From assembly GCA_038232515.1 (NCBI GenBank), contig JBBSHS010000064.1, forward strand, positions 1 to 15,478: a DNA stretch of 15,478 bases. Reading direction: 5' to 3'. Below are positions 7,273 to 14,059 of this stretch, one piece after another. The notes under the pieces were generated by a model. The model was given only the letters and a program-made list of their open reading frames with translations. It did not search any database and was not told the DNA's origin. Source of the stretch: JBBSHS01 sp038232515 (GTDB taxonomy: Bacteria > Actinomycetota > Acidimicrobiia > Acidimicrobiales > JAUJNH01). The position numbers and the translations under genes were made by a program. Position 1 is the stretch's first letter; each line of letters begins with the position of its first letter.

Positions 7273-8559
7273 TCAGCCGAGGTCTTGGGCCAGGAGGTCG
7301 TCGAGGGTTTCGCGACGCACGACCACGCGGGCCCGACCGTCGGCCACGAACAGCACCGCCGGTCGGGGCACCTTGTTGTAGGTGCTGGCCATCGAGTGGC
7401 CGTAAGCACCGGTGACGGGGGTGGCCAGGACGTCGCCCACGCGCAGGTCAGCCGGCAACGACGCGTCGCGTACCAGGAGGTCGCCCGACTCACAGTGCTT
7501 GCCGACCACGTTGGCCGTCAGCGGGCGGTCGGCTCCCGTGTCCCTGGGCAGGAACGCCTCATAGCCGCTGCCGTAGAGGACCGGTCGGGGGTTGTCGCTC
7601 ATGCCGCCGTCGACGGCCACGTACGTGCGTACGCCCGGGATCGCCTTGATGGTCCCCACCGTGTAGAGGGTGACGGCGGCACCGGCCACGATGGCCCGGC
7701 CCGGCTCGGCGGTGACCCGCACGCCCCTCGGCAGACCCGCGGCCCGCAGGCCGGCCATGGTGGCATCGGCCCATTCGCCGATCGTCGGTGCCTCCTCGGT
7801 CTGGACGTAGGCCACACCCAGGCCGCCACCGACCACGAGCTCGGGCAGCGCCAGAGGAGTGAAGAAGTCGGCGAGGACCTCAGCCGCCTTTTCGAAGGAC
7901 GACAGCAGGAAGACGTTGGAGCCGATGTGGGCGTGTACCCCCACCAGCTCGACGCCGCTGTCGGGCCTGCGCAGTCGCTCGACCGCCTCGGCGGCCGCAC
8001 CGGTCGACAGTGTGAAGCCGAACTTGGAGTCGTCCTGGCCTGTGCTCACGTATTCGTGGGTGTGGGCTTCGACCCCGGGCGTGATCCGGGCGAGGACCTT
8101 GGGCCGCACGCCCATCTCGGGCCCGAGCCGTCGCAGCCGGTCAGCCTCGTCGAAGCTGTCCACGACCAGACGGCCCACCCCCGCCCGCAGGGCGGCCCGC
8201 AGCTCATCCTCGGACTTGTTGTTGCCGTGCACCACCAGGCCGGACGGATCCACACCACCGGCCAGGGCTACGTGCATCTCGCCCCTCGAGGCCACGTCGA
8301 TGCACATGCCCTCGGCCGTGGCCAACGCGGCCATGGCCCGGCACAAAAAGGCCTTGGCGGCATAAGCCACGCCGCCACCCCAGGCCGCCACCGCTTGGCG
8401 GCACCGGGACCGCAGATGGGCTTCGTCGTAGACGAACAGCGGCGTGCCGTGGTCGGCGGCAAGGTCGAGCAGATCACAGCCCCCGATCGAGAGCCGGCCC
8501 TCGGAGCTCACCTGCGAAGTGTCCGGCAACAGTCCCAGCCGGAGGGGACCGGCCGCCAT
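7273..8559 (-). CDS. lysA: Diaminopimelate decarboxylase
   Basis: PLP enzyme of fold type III that decarboxylates meso-diaminopimelate to L-lysine, the last step of lysine synthesis. The 428-residue length is typical. The PLP Schiff-base lysine is Lys69 in VAYAAKAFLCRAM. Other landmarks are HAHIGSN (209-215), the phosphate-binding GGGLG (244-248), EPGR (285-288), the active-site Cys356 in GKHCESGDLL, and GAYGHSMASTYN (384-395). The ATG at 8559 overlaps the stop of the upstream response regulator gene as TGATG, so the two are probably translationally coupled. lysA next to argS is a known actinobacterial arrangement; here the regulator gene is interposed. Confidence 0.96.
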   Translation of the reverse strand: MAAGPLRLGLLPDTSQVSSEGRLSIGGCDLLDLAADHGTPLFVYDEAHLRSRCRQAVAAWGGGVAYAAKAFLCRAMAALATAEGMCIDVASRGEMHVALAGGVDPSGLVVHGNNKSEDELRAALRAGVGRLVVDSFDEADRLRRLGPEMGVRPKVLARITPGVEAHTHEYVSTGQDDSKFGFTLSTGAAAEAVERLRRPDSGVELVGVHAHIGSNVFLLSSFEKAAEVLADFFTPLALPELVVGGGLGVAYVQTEEAPTIGEWADATMAGLRAAGLPRGVRVTAEPGRAIVAGAAVTLYTVGTIKAIPGVRTYVAVDGGMSDNPRPVLYGSGYEAFLPRDTGADRPLTANVVGKHCESGDLLVRDASLPADLRVGDVLATPVTGAYGHSMASTYNKVPRPAVLFVADGRARVVVRRETLDDLLAQDLG

Positions 8560-8948
8560 CAGAGCCGGGCGGAGCCGAGGAGAACGGCGACCCGCTCCAG
8601 GAGCTCTAGCGGGTCGAACGGCTTGGTGACGTAGTCGTCGGCCACGTCCAGGCCGGTCTGCACGTCGCTGGACTGCGCTTTGGCCGAAAGCAGCACCAGC
8701 GGTATGGGCTGCAGATCGGGGTCGGCCTTCAATTCCCTGGCGAATGCGATGCCGTCCATCGTGGGCATCATCACGTCGCTGACAATGGCATCGGGCCGGT
8801 GCGACCGAGCCGCTTCCAGCCCTTCCTCACCGTTGCCCGCCGTCATCACGCGGTACCCCTCCATCTCGAAGTTGACCCTGAGAAGCTTGACGATCACCGG
8901 GTCGTCGTCCACCACGAGGATGGTCGGGTCGACGGCCATTCGCGTCAT
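8559..8948 (-). CDS. Single-domain CheY-like response regulator
   Basis: Receiver (REC) domain protein of about 129 residues with no output domain. The acidic pocket is Asp14-Asp16 (VVDDDP), the phospho-acceptor is Asp58 in IVSDVMMPTMDG, Ser88 sits in LVLLSAKAQ, and the conserved lysine is Lys109 in YVTKPFDPLELLERV. All the residues needed for phosphotransfer are present. Such stand-alone receivers act by protein-protein contact or as phosphorelay intermediates; no histidine kinase is encoded nearby. Starts are possible at ATG 8948 or ATG 8939 (3 residues shorter), and neither has a clear Shine-Dalgarno. The stop overlaps lysA (TGATG). A large hairpin lies between this gene and argS. Function beyond receiver chemistry is unknown; a link to lysine synthesis is only suggested by the coupling. 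Confidence 0.92.
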   Translation of the reverse strand: MTRMAVDPTILVVDDDPVIVKLLRVNFEMEGYRVMTAGNGEEGLEAARSHRPDAIVSDVMMPTMDGIAFARELKADPDLQPIPLVLLSAKAQSSDVQTGLDVADDYVTKPFDPLELLERVAVLLGSARL

Positions 8949-8987
8949 GGTACGTGCGCGGCGCTGGCCCGTCAGAGGGCGCGCTCG

Positions 8988-9058
8988 CGAGATTGGGTCG
9001 TCCCGTGGCCTTCAGCGCCGCCGCCCGGTCATGAAGGCCACGGCTGGACCCAATCTCG
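8988..9058. repeat. 27-nt inverted repeat / large stem-loop after argS
   Basis: Arms 8988-9014 and 9032-9058 surround a 17-nt GC-rich loop. Twelve outer bases (cgagattgggtc / gacccaatctcg) and eleven inner bases (cgtggccttca / tgaaggccacg) pair perfectly, separated by a 4-nt internal mismatch. It begins 9 nt after the argS stop and ends about 40 nt before the response-regulator start. There is no T-run on either side. It may be a terminator or attenuator separating argS from the downstream genes, an mRNA stabiliser, or a dispersed palindromic (REP/MITE-like) element. Confidence 0.85.
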
Positions 9059-9067
9059 GAGTCGACG

Positions 9068-10795
9068 TCACATGCGCTCGGGGGCGGCGATGCCGATCAG
9101 GTCGAGGCCGAGGACGAGCGCCCGTGACGTCAGGTCCACCAGGGCCAGACGGGAGAGTCGTTGTCGGGCGGTCGGGGCTTTCAGCACCGGGCAGGCGTCG
9201 AAGAACGACGTGAACGCCTTGGCCAGATCGAACAGGTGCGTGCACAACCGGTGAGGCTGCAGATGCTCGGCCGCCGCCCGGACGGCGCCATCGAGCTGCA
9301 AGAGCTTCAGCACCAGCGCTCTCTCCGCCGGTTCGCTGACCACGATCGCCGGACCGGGGGCCTCCGCCGCCTTGCGCAGAATTGACCGGCACCGGGCCGT
9401 GGCGTACTGCAGATAGGCGGCGGTGTTGCCGTCCACGGCCAGCATACGATCGAAATCGAACACGTAGTCCTTGATCCGGTCGACGGAGAGGTCGGCGTAC
9501 TTGATTCCACCGATCCCGACCGCTTCGGCCACGTCGGCCTGCTCCTGCTCCGACAGATGGCGGGACGACGACGCCACAATGGCGCGGGCCCGGATGACAG
9601 CCTCGTCCAGGAGGTCGACGAGCCTGGGTGGTTCTCCGCTCCTCGTCCGCAGCACGCGGCCGTCGGGGCCGAGGACGGAACCGAACCAGGCGTGGACGGC
9701 ATGGGCGCGGTCAGGGCCCAGCCATCCGGCCATCTCGCCCACGGCGAACAGCATGGCCAGGTGCTGGCCCTGCGGGGACCCGACGACGTAGACGACCAGT
9801 CGTCCGCCGAGGACCTCCACCCGGCGGCGCAGCGCGGCCACATCGGTGGCGTCGTAGCCGTAGCCGCCGTCCGACTTGCGCAGCATGACGGGCATCGGGC
9901 CGCCGTCGCGGCCGGTGAAGCCAGGTGGGAAGACACACAGCGCCCCGTCGCTCACGGTGGCGATCCCGAGGTCCACCAGCTCCTGGCAGGTCGGGCCCAG
10001 GTCGTCGTTGTACATGCTCTCGCCGGCCAGGTCGGCATCGGTCAGGAGCACTCCAAGACGCCGGTACACCATGTCCATGTGACGGACCGACTCCTCCATG
10101 AAGAGCCGCCACAGATGCATCGTCGCCGGGTCGGCGGACTGCAGCAGCAACACCCGTTGCCGGGCCCGCTCGGCAAAAGCAGCATCGGCGTCGAACTTCT
10201 CCCGAGCCTGTCGGTAGAAGGCGTTGAGGTCGCTGACGGACAGGTTGTCGGCCACGCCCACGTCCAGGAGGTGCTCGATGAGCATGCCGAACTGGGTCCC
10301 CCAGTCGCCCACATGGTTCTGTCGGACGACGTCGTGGCCCAGAAAGCCCAGAAGTCGGCAGATGGCGTCACCGATCACCGTGCTGCGGAGGTGGCCCACG
10401 TGCATCTCCTTGGCCACGTTGGGCGACGAATAGTCGACCACCACCCTCACGGGGACCGCAGCGGGGGCCACTCCCACCCGGTCGTCGTCCAGCAGCCTTG
10501 TGGCCTCCGCCGACAACCAGTCGTCCGTCAGCCGCAGGTTGACGAAACCGGGACCGGCCACTTCGGCCGGATGGGCGACGCCCTGCAGATCGAGGTGCTC
10601 GACGATGGCGGCCGCCACCTCGCGAGGATGTCGGCCGGTGGCCTGGCCCAGCGCCATGGCCGCGTTGGACTGGTAGTCGCCAAAGCGTGGATTTCCGGCC
10701 GGCCTGATCACGGCATCGGCCCCGGTGTGGGCGGGAAGAGCAGCGGCGATGGAGGCGGCGACACGCCGTTCGAGCTCCAGGGCGGGATCAGCCAT
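9068..10795 (-). CDS. argS: Arginyl-tRNA synthetase
   Basis: Class I aminoacyl-tRNA synthetase charging tRNA-Arg. It has 575 residues, within the family range. The N-terminal additional (Arg_tRNA_synt_N) domain covers about 1-95, with FGDYQSNAAM. The catalytic Rossmann domain has the HIGH motif as HVGH (132-135) within SSPNVAKEMHVGHLRSTVIGD, then HVGDWGTQFGML (161-172). The KMSK region is degenerate, VLRTRSGEPPRLVDLLDEA (381-399), which is common in ArgRS enzymes that need tRNA for activation. The DALR anticodon-binding domain is C-terminal (about 457-575), ending in ERM. ATG at 10795 has only a weak Shine-Dalgarno. The gene is transcribed away from a tRNA-Arg gene 60 nt upstream. Confidence 0.97.
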   Translation of the reverse strand: MADPALELERRVAASIAAALPAHTGADAVIRPAGNPRFGDYQSNAAMALGQATGRHPREVAAAIVEHLDLQGVAHPAEVAGPGFVNLRLTDDWLSAEATRLLDDDRVGVAPAAVPVRVVVDYSSPNVAKEMHVGHLRSTVIGDAICRLLGFLGHDVVRQNHVGDWGTQFGMLIEHLLDVGVADNLSVSDLNAFYRQAREKFDADAAFAERARQRVLLLQSADPATMHLWRLFMEESVRHMDMVYRRLGVLLTDADLAGESMYNDDLGPTCQELVDLGIATVSDGALCVFPPGFTGRDGGPMPVMLRKSDGGYGYDATDVAALRRRVEVLGGRLVVYVVGSPQGQHLAMLFAVGEMAGWLGPDRAHAVHAWFGSVLGPDGRVLRTRSGEPPRLVDLLDEAVIRARAIVASSSRHLSEQEQADVAEAVGIGGIKYADLSVDRIKDYVFDFDRMLAVDGNTAAYLQYATARCRSILRKAAEAPGPAIVVSEPAERALVLKLLQLDGAVRAAAEHLQPHRLCTHLFDLAKAFTSFFDACPVLKAPTARQRLSRLALVDLTSRALVLGLDLIGIAAPERM

Positions 10796-10838
10796 GTCCC
10801 GGTGATCGTGGCCCAGCGCCGGTCCCGGGCGCCAAGCG

Positions 10839-10844
10839 GTACGC
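10839..10844 (+). promoter_or_regulatory. Possible -10 box of the tRNA-Arg gene
   Basis: TACGCT fits the actinobacterial TANNNT -10 pattern and lies 12 nt before the mature tRNA 5' end. No clear -35 hexamer is seen. The 60-nt argS/tRNA divergent gap must hold start sites for both genes. Confidence 0.25.
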
Positions 10845-10855
10845 TCCCGGGCTCA

Positions 10856-10927
10856 GCCCTCGTAGCTCAGCGGATAGAGCATCGGCCTCCGGAGCCGTGT
10901 GCGCAGGTTCGAGTCCTGCCGAGGGCA
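10856..10927 (+). tRNA. tRNA-Arg, anticodon CCG
   Basis: The cloverleaf folds by eye: acceptor GCCCTCG/CGAGGGC, D-stem GCTC/GAGC with an 8-nt loop, anticodon loop CTCCGGA giving anticodon CCG (reads CGG), a 4-nt variable region, T-stem GCAGG/CCTGC with loop TTCGAGT, and discriminator A. The outermost anticodon-stem pair is a T-T mismatch. The 3' CCA is not encoded (CGA follows). It is 72 nt long and single copy here. It is divergent from argS, the gene for its cognate synthetase, and convergent with the acyltransferase gene. Confidence 0.97.
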
Positions 10928-10961
10928 CGAGCGCATTGACCTCTGCTGCCGACCACGGAGC

Positions 10962-12845
10962 TCACTGGGGCGTCGGCTGGGACGCCTTGAGGGTGGCTAT
11001 CACCTGGTCGAGCTCGGAGAGATAGCGATCGGCGAAGCGGCCGGCGGCGGGGGCATCGAAGAGCCGGCGGCGGTAGCGCACAGCAAGGTGCAGCCGCCCC
11101 GACGCGGTCACGGTGCCGATGGCCAAGCCCGTAGGCATTCGCGCCGGGGGTGAGAACCACATCTCGACGGTACCGCCGGCTTCGGCGCCGAAGTCGGGCG
11201 GGTCGCTCAGCTGACCGAGGTCGGACAACAGGGCGCTGTCCACGAGGCGGTAGTCGGTCAGGGGCAGGAGCATCACCATCACCCGCTTGGCCCACACCGG
11301 CAGCGCGTCTGAGCGACCCAGGACCTCGAGGACGGCCATGCCCGCGCCCGTCCTGTTCTGGCCACGGGTCTGGGCGGTCAGCGAGGACAACGCCGAACGC
11401 GGGGTGCGCCGGCTGGCAGCAGTGGTCGACGTCCGGGCCGGCAGGGAGAAGTTGCCGACCACGTCGCCGGCCCACTGGTCGGGGCGTAGGTTGGCGGGCA
11501 CCAGCACGCCGATGCGGCCGCAGCGCTTGCCGTGTTCCGCGTTCCATCCGGCGATGGCCAGGTGAAGCGCCGCCAGCAGGACGTCGTCAGTTGTTCCATC
11601 GTGGCCGAGCCTGACCAGCGCCTCCGTCTCGGCGACTGTCAGCGCCACGTGGTGGAAGCCGTAGCCCGCCTCTTGGCTGGCGCCGTCAGCGGCCAGACGG
11701 GCGGGGGGCACGACGAGGTCCCGGAGCTTCTCGACCAATGCGAGGTAGCGGCGCAACCGGGTGGTGACGTCGGCGGCTGACGCCAACCGCACCGGCAGCC
11801 CCCTCGCCTCGATCGGGTCCAGAGTGGACGGCGGGTCGGGGGTGCCGGTGTAGGCCCTGGCCACCGACTGCAGTACCCGCAGGGCGGCGAAGGCGTCCAT
11901 GGCGGCATGGTTGACGCTCAGCATCAGCACATCGCCGTCGGGGTGCCGGGCCAGGCGGGCCCGGAACGGCGGTGACTCGGCCAGCGGGACACCGACGCTC
12001 TGCAGTTCCGCCCGGGCGGCGGTCAGGTCGTCGTCGTTGACGCAGTCGACGACGCGCAGAGGGTCGACGTCGGCCACGGCCGGGATCACCCAGTGGTCGT
12101 GTTGCCGGAAGCGCGGCGAGGCCTCCTTGCGGGCTCGGGCCATCGGGTGCAATGCCATGGCCCGGGTGAGTGCCTGGCGCAGACGGGCCTCGTCCAGGGC
12201 GCCCGCCACGCGGATCTCCAGCTGGATACTCCACGGCGCGGCGTCGGTATCGAGGAGGAGGATGGCCTCGTCTATGAGCCCGAAGGGAACCCGCAAGGGG
12301 CCCGGGCGGATCGGCTCCTTCGGACGGGCGGCGTCCAACCGAAGCTCGTCCAGCAGGGCAGGCACCACATTGTCGGCCAGCTTGTCGTCGACCCAAACCG
12401 CCTGACATTTGAGGTTGCAGCGCTGGTGGCCTTGCATGCCCTTCAGACGGCGGCCGAGGTCGGCCACGCTGCCGGCCACGTTATGGGCCAACACCCGCGA
12501 CCACGAGTAGCGGAATGAGCCGTCCGGCCGGCACCGCAATGGTGAAACGTCGTCGATGTGGACGGACACGCGGTCACCGTCGAGGATGACGTGGAGGCTG
12601 TCGGTAGGTGACCGGTCGCGGAAAGATATCTTTCCGTGGTGGAAAATCCCGCCGACGCGGGAGTCACGATGGAAGCGGTCACTGGCCTCGAGCGCACGGT
12701 AGAGGCTGAGCGGCTCGGCCGCCGTGGGAACGGCGGCATCGTCGCCCCCCTTGGGCGCGGTCGCTCGGTGCGGCCCCCCGTCTGACTCACTCGTCCCCTC
12801 GATCGCCTGCGGGAGCGAAGCGGGAGACGGGTGGGGTTCGGACAT
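10962..12845 (-). CDS. Condensation / WS-DGAT superfamily acyltransferase-like protein
   Basis: The 627-residue protein has a strong start: ATG at 12845 with AGGAGG (12850-12855) 4 nt upstream. From about residue 185 it resembles the CoA-dependent acyltransferase fold shared by NRPS condensation domains, wax ester synthase/DGAT and PapA proteins: RVPFGLIDEAILLL, then IQLEIRVAGALDEARLRQAL, and the catalytic motif NHAAMDA (312-318), which keeps the active His313 and Asp317 of HHxxxDG but has Asn and Ala at the flanks. A later segment, VLVPANLRPDQWAGDVVGNFSL, matches the latch-like region of the family. Residues 1-45 are low complexity; residues about 46-170 (LYRALEASDRFHRD through CQAVWVDDK) form a module I do not recognise. 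No signal peptide or membrane helix is seen. Substrates cannot be told. An 18-bp perfect palindrome lies inside the coding sequence at 12619-12636. Confidence 0.8.
   Translation of the reverse strand: MSEPHPSPASLPQAIEGTSESDGGPHRATAPKGGDDAAVPTAAEPLSLYRALEASDRFHRDSRVGGIFHHGKISFRDRSPTDSLHVILDGDRVSVHIDDVSPLRCRPDGSFRYSWSRVLAHNVAGSVADLGRRLKGMQGHQRCNLKCQAVWVDDKLADNVVPALLDELRLDAARPKEPIRPGPLRVPFGLIDEAILLLDTDAAPWSIQLEIRVAGALDEARLRQALTRAMALHPMARARKEASPRFRQHDHWVIPAVADVDPLRVVDCVNDDDLTAARAELQSVGVPLAESPPFRARLARHPDGDVLMLSVNHAAMDAFAALRVLQSVARAYTGTPDPPSTLDPIEARGLPVRLASAADVTTRLRRYLALVEKLRDLVVPPARLAADGASQEAGYGFHHVALTVAETEALVRLGHDGTTDDVLLAALHLAIAGWNAEHGKRCGRIGVLVPANLRPDQWAGDVVGNFSLPARTSTTAASRRTPRSALSSLTAQTRGQNRTGAGMAVLEVLGRSDALPVWAKRVMVMLLPLTDYRLVDSALLSDLGQLSDPPDFGAEAGGTVEMWFSPPARMPTGLAIGTVTASGRLHLAVRYRRRLFDAPAAGRFADRYLSELDQVIATLKASQPTPQ
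12619..12636. repeat. 18-bp perfect palindrome inside the acyltransferase gene
   Basis: CGGAAAGATATCTTTCCG reads identically on both strands. It encodes part of HHGKISFR through codons such as ATA and TCT that are rare in this GC-rich setting. It could be an operator, a DNA-modification target, or chance. Confidence 0.9.
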
Positions 12846-12860
12846 GGGTCCTCCTGACGA

Positions 12861-13103
12861 TCATCGGCCCTCTCTTTGGGTTCTACGGACCTGACTGGCG
12901 GTTCGGGTGAGTACCGCAACTTGGGCGTGGCAGATCTGGGAGGCGACCCGGCCTGTTGGCTCGAGCGGGTGTGCGAGGGCTGCGGGCAGTTCGTCGAAAA
13001 GAGGGCCGAGCACCACTGTGTGGCCGTAGGCGAAGAAAGCGACGGCATGGGCCCTGCACGTGAGCCGACCACCGACCCACGCTCGGGGGCTATCGAACGC
13101 CAT
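12861..13103 (-). CDS. Possible small hypothetical ORF upstream of the acyltransferase
   Basis: An 80-codon frame begins MAFDSPRAWVGGRLTCRAHA and ends in TGA 15 nt before the acyltransferase ATG; the intervening bases contain that gene's AGGAGG. Third positions are mostly G or C, as expected of coding sequence, but no family is recognisable and no Shine-Dalgarno precedes its ATG. It could be a short co-transcribed gene or merely an open frame in the leader. Confidence 0.3.
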   Translation of the reverse strand: MAFDSPRAWVGGRLTCRAHAVAFFAYGHTVVLGPLFDELPAALAHPLEPTGRVASQICHAQVAVLTRTASQVRRTQREGR

Positions 13104-13271
13104 GCCGCTGACAAGACGCCCCGGTCAACATGAAGTAGCCGTGCCGAGTGAACCGAACGCAGATCGAAGCACCTATTCGGTGCCTCACTGACAAGCTGGG
13201 CATCACTCCCGATCAGTCATGACGATCCCGACTTGATGAGCATGGTGCACGCTGTGCCCGCGGCTTAGTGC

Positions 13272-13277
13272 TACATT
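13272..13277 (+). promoter_or_regulatory. Possible -10 box of the Lsr2-domain gene
   Basis: TACATT fits TANNNT and lies about 30 nt before the ATG, leaving a short leader with the AAGGAG ribosome-binding site at 13297-13302. No good -35 hexamer is found 16-18 nt upstream. Confidence 0.25.
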
Positions 13278-13307
13278 CCGCCTAACTACCCAGTGCAAGG
13301 AGCACCC

Positions 13308-13853
13308 ATGCCCAGCAAGGCCACGCCGTCACCTGTCGAACAGGTAAACGCCGACAACGACCAACTTGTGAACATCCTCAACGCCGCTCAGAACGCCTCG
13401 ACCTTCGATCAGGTGCGGACGACCTTGAAGTTGGTGCCGAGCCTTCTTGCCAACGCCGGTGAGGCCATGGACAGCAAACCGGCCAAGGCCGCCGACGAGC
13501 TGATGAAGTGGGTGGAGGACCACACCACCACATTGGTACTGCGAGACGGCAAGACGTTGTACGACGACCTCAGATTGGCGATCGGCAACAAATACCTCGA
13601 CCTCGACGAAGACCTGAGCGCAGCCGTCCAGGCCAACCTCCGCACCTACGAGCGGGTGGCAGGGGCCAGGCCTCTACGCAGCAGGCGGGCGGCACCCAGA
13701 AGCTCGCCCAACTCCAAGGCCGAGTTGCAGGCCATACGCGCTTGGGCACAGTCCAATGGCTGGAAGAGCAGCAACGGCAAAGGGGTCACCAACCGGGGCC
13801 GGGTATCGGGCGAAGCCCGGGCCGCCTGGGAGGCAGCCGGGTCCCCGATGTAG
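13308..13853 (+). CDS. Protein with C-terminal Lsr2-like DNA-binding domain
   Basis: The start is ATG at 13308, with AAGGAG 5 nt upstream; an in-frame GTG at 13293 is open but the ribosome-binding site favours the ATG. The product is 181 residues. The C-terminal segment (about 137-178) reads AIRAWAQSNG, then VTNRGRVSGEARAAWEAAG. This matches the DNA-binding domain of Lsr2, the actinobacterial H-NS-like nucleoid protein, including its RGR minor-groove element (163-165). A short basic linker (RPLRSRRAAPRSS) precedes it, as in Lsr2. The N-terminal 115 residues are mainly helical and mildly acidic (NILNAAQNASTFDQVRTTLK, KAADELMKWVEDH). They do not look like the Lsr2 beta-hairpin dimerisation domain, so this is an Lsr2-domain protein and not Lsr2 itself. 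It probably binds AT-rich DNA. Its codon use is visibly less GC-rich than that of the housekeeping block. Confidence 0.82.
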   Translation: MPSKATPSPVEQVNADNDQLVNILNAAQNASTFDQVRTTLKLVPSLLANAGEAMDSKPAKAADELMKWVEDHTTTLVLRDGKTLYDDLRLAIGNKYLDLDEDLSAAVQANLRTYERVAGARPLRSRRAAPRSSPNSKAELQAIRAWAQSNGWKSSNGKGVTNRGRVSGEARAAWEAAGSPM

Positions 13854-13967
13854 AGGCCAGGGCCCCGATCGACTCGCCGACGTCCACCGCCACCGCCAGA
13901 CTCTTGGGGGCGACGTCCCAGCGGCGCGCTCCGCTCCGCACCACATTCATGGTGCCGGATGGGCGTG

Positions 13968-13987
13968 CCGGCCCTGCTGTCGGCCGG
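13968..13987 (+). terminator. Small hairpin after the Lsr2-domain gene
   Basis: CCGGCC (13968-13973) and GGCCGG (13982-13987) can pair around an 8-nt loop. It lies 115 nt after the stop and has no T-run. It abuts the candidate promoter of the next gene, so it could equally be a regulatory palindrome. Confidence 0.25.
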
Positions 13988-14012
13988 GTTGGCGGGCCCG
14001 ACGGGCGGGTAC
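13986..14012 (+). promoter_or_regulatory. Possible sigma-F/B-type stress promoter
   Basis: GGGTT (13986-13990), a 16-nt spacer and GGGTAC (14007-14012) resemble the GGTTT-N14-17-GGGTAT consensus of the SigB/SigF/SigH general-stress group. It is 47 nt before the ATG of the 88-residue gene. G-rich background makes chance matches likely. Confidence 0.3.
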
Positions 14013-14059
14013 CACAGTCAGGAGTGACCGCATCTGCGGGGCAAATGGAAGGAGCAGCA

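Larger units (their letters stand above)
12846..13307. other. Divergent intergenic region
   Basis: The 462 nt separate the acyltransferase gene (minus) from the Lsr2-domain gene (plus). Apart from one doubtful minus-strand ORF (12861-13103) I see no gene. The composition from about 13104 on is visibly less GC-rich than the flanks. A 5-bp hairpin, gcacc/ggtgc around tattc, lies near 13170. Promoters for both directions must lie here. Confidence 0.5.

Noticed and set aside
6727..8634. 635-codon plus-strand open frame across hom and lysA
   Set aside because: It is antisense to two clear enzymes and crosses their boundary, and its residues are low-complexity Arg/Gly/His/Pro. It is a product of GC-rich codon bias.
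9557..10939. 460-codon plus-strand open frame antisense to argS, running into the tRNA
   Set aside because: argS is certain on the other strand, and the frame runs into a tRNA gene. No protein-like features are seen.
12443..13114. 223-codon minus-strand frame overlapping the acyltransferase start
   Set aside because: It is a second frame over the well-supported 12845 start with its AGGAGG, and its Arg/Ser/Pro-rich composition is that of a shadow.
10856..13300. tRNA-Arg as an integration site for an island
   Set aside because: I found no direct repeat of the tRNA 3' end downstream and no integrase or transposase. The acyltransferase region lacks mobile-element signs.
13508..14059. Upstream extension of the 88-residue frame
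   Set aside because: It overlaps the Lsr2-domain gene in another frame and has no ribosome-binding site, whereas ATG 14060 has AAGGAG at good spacing.
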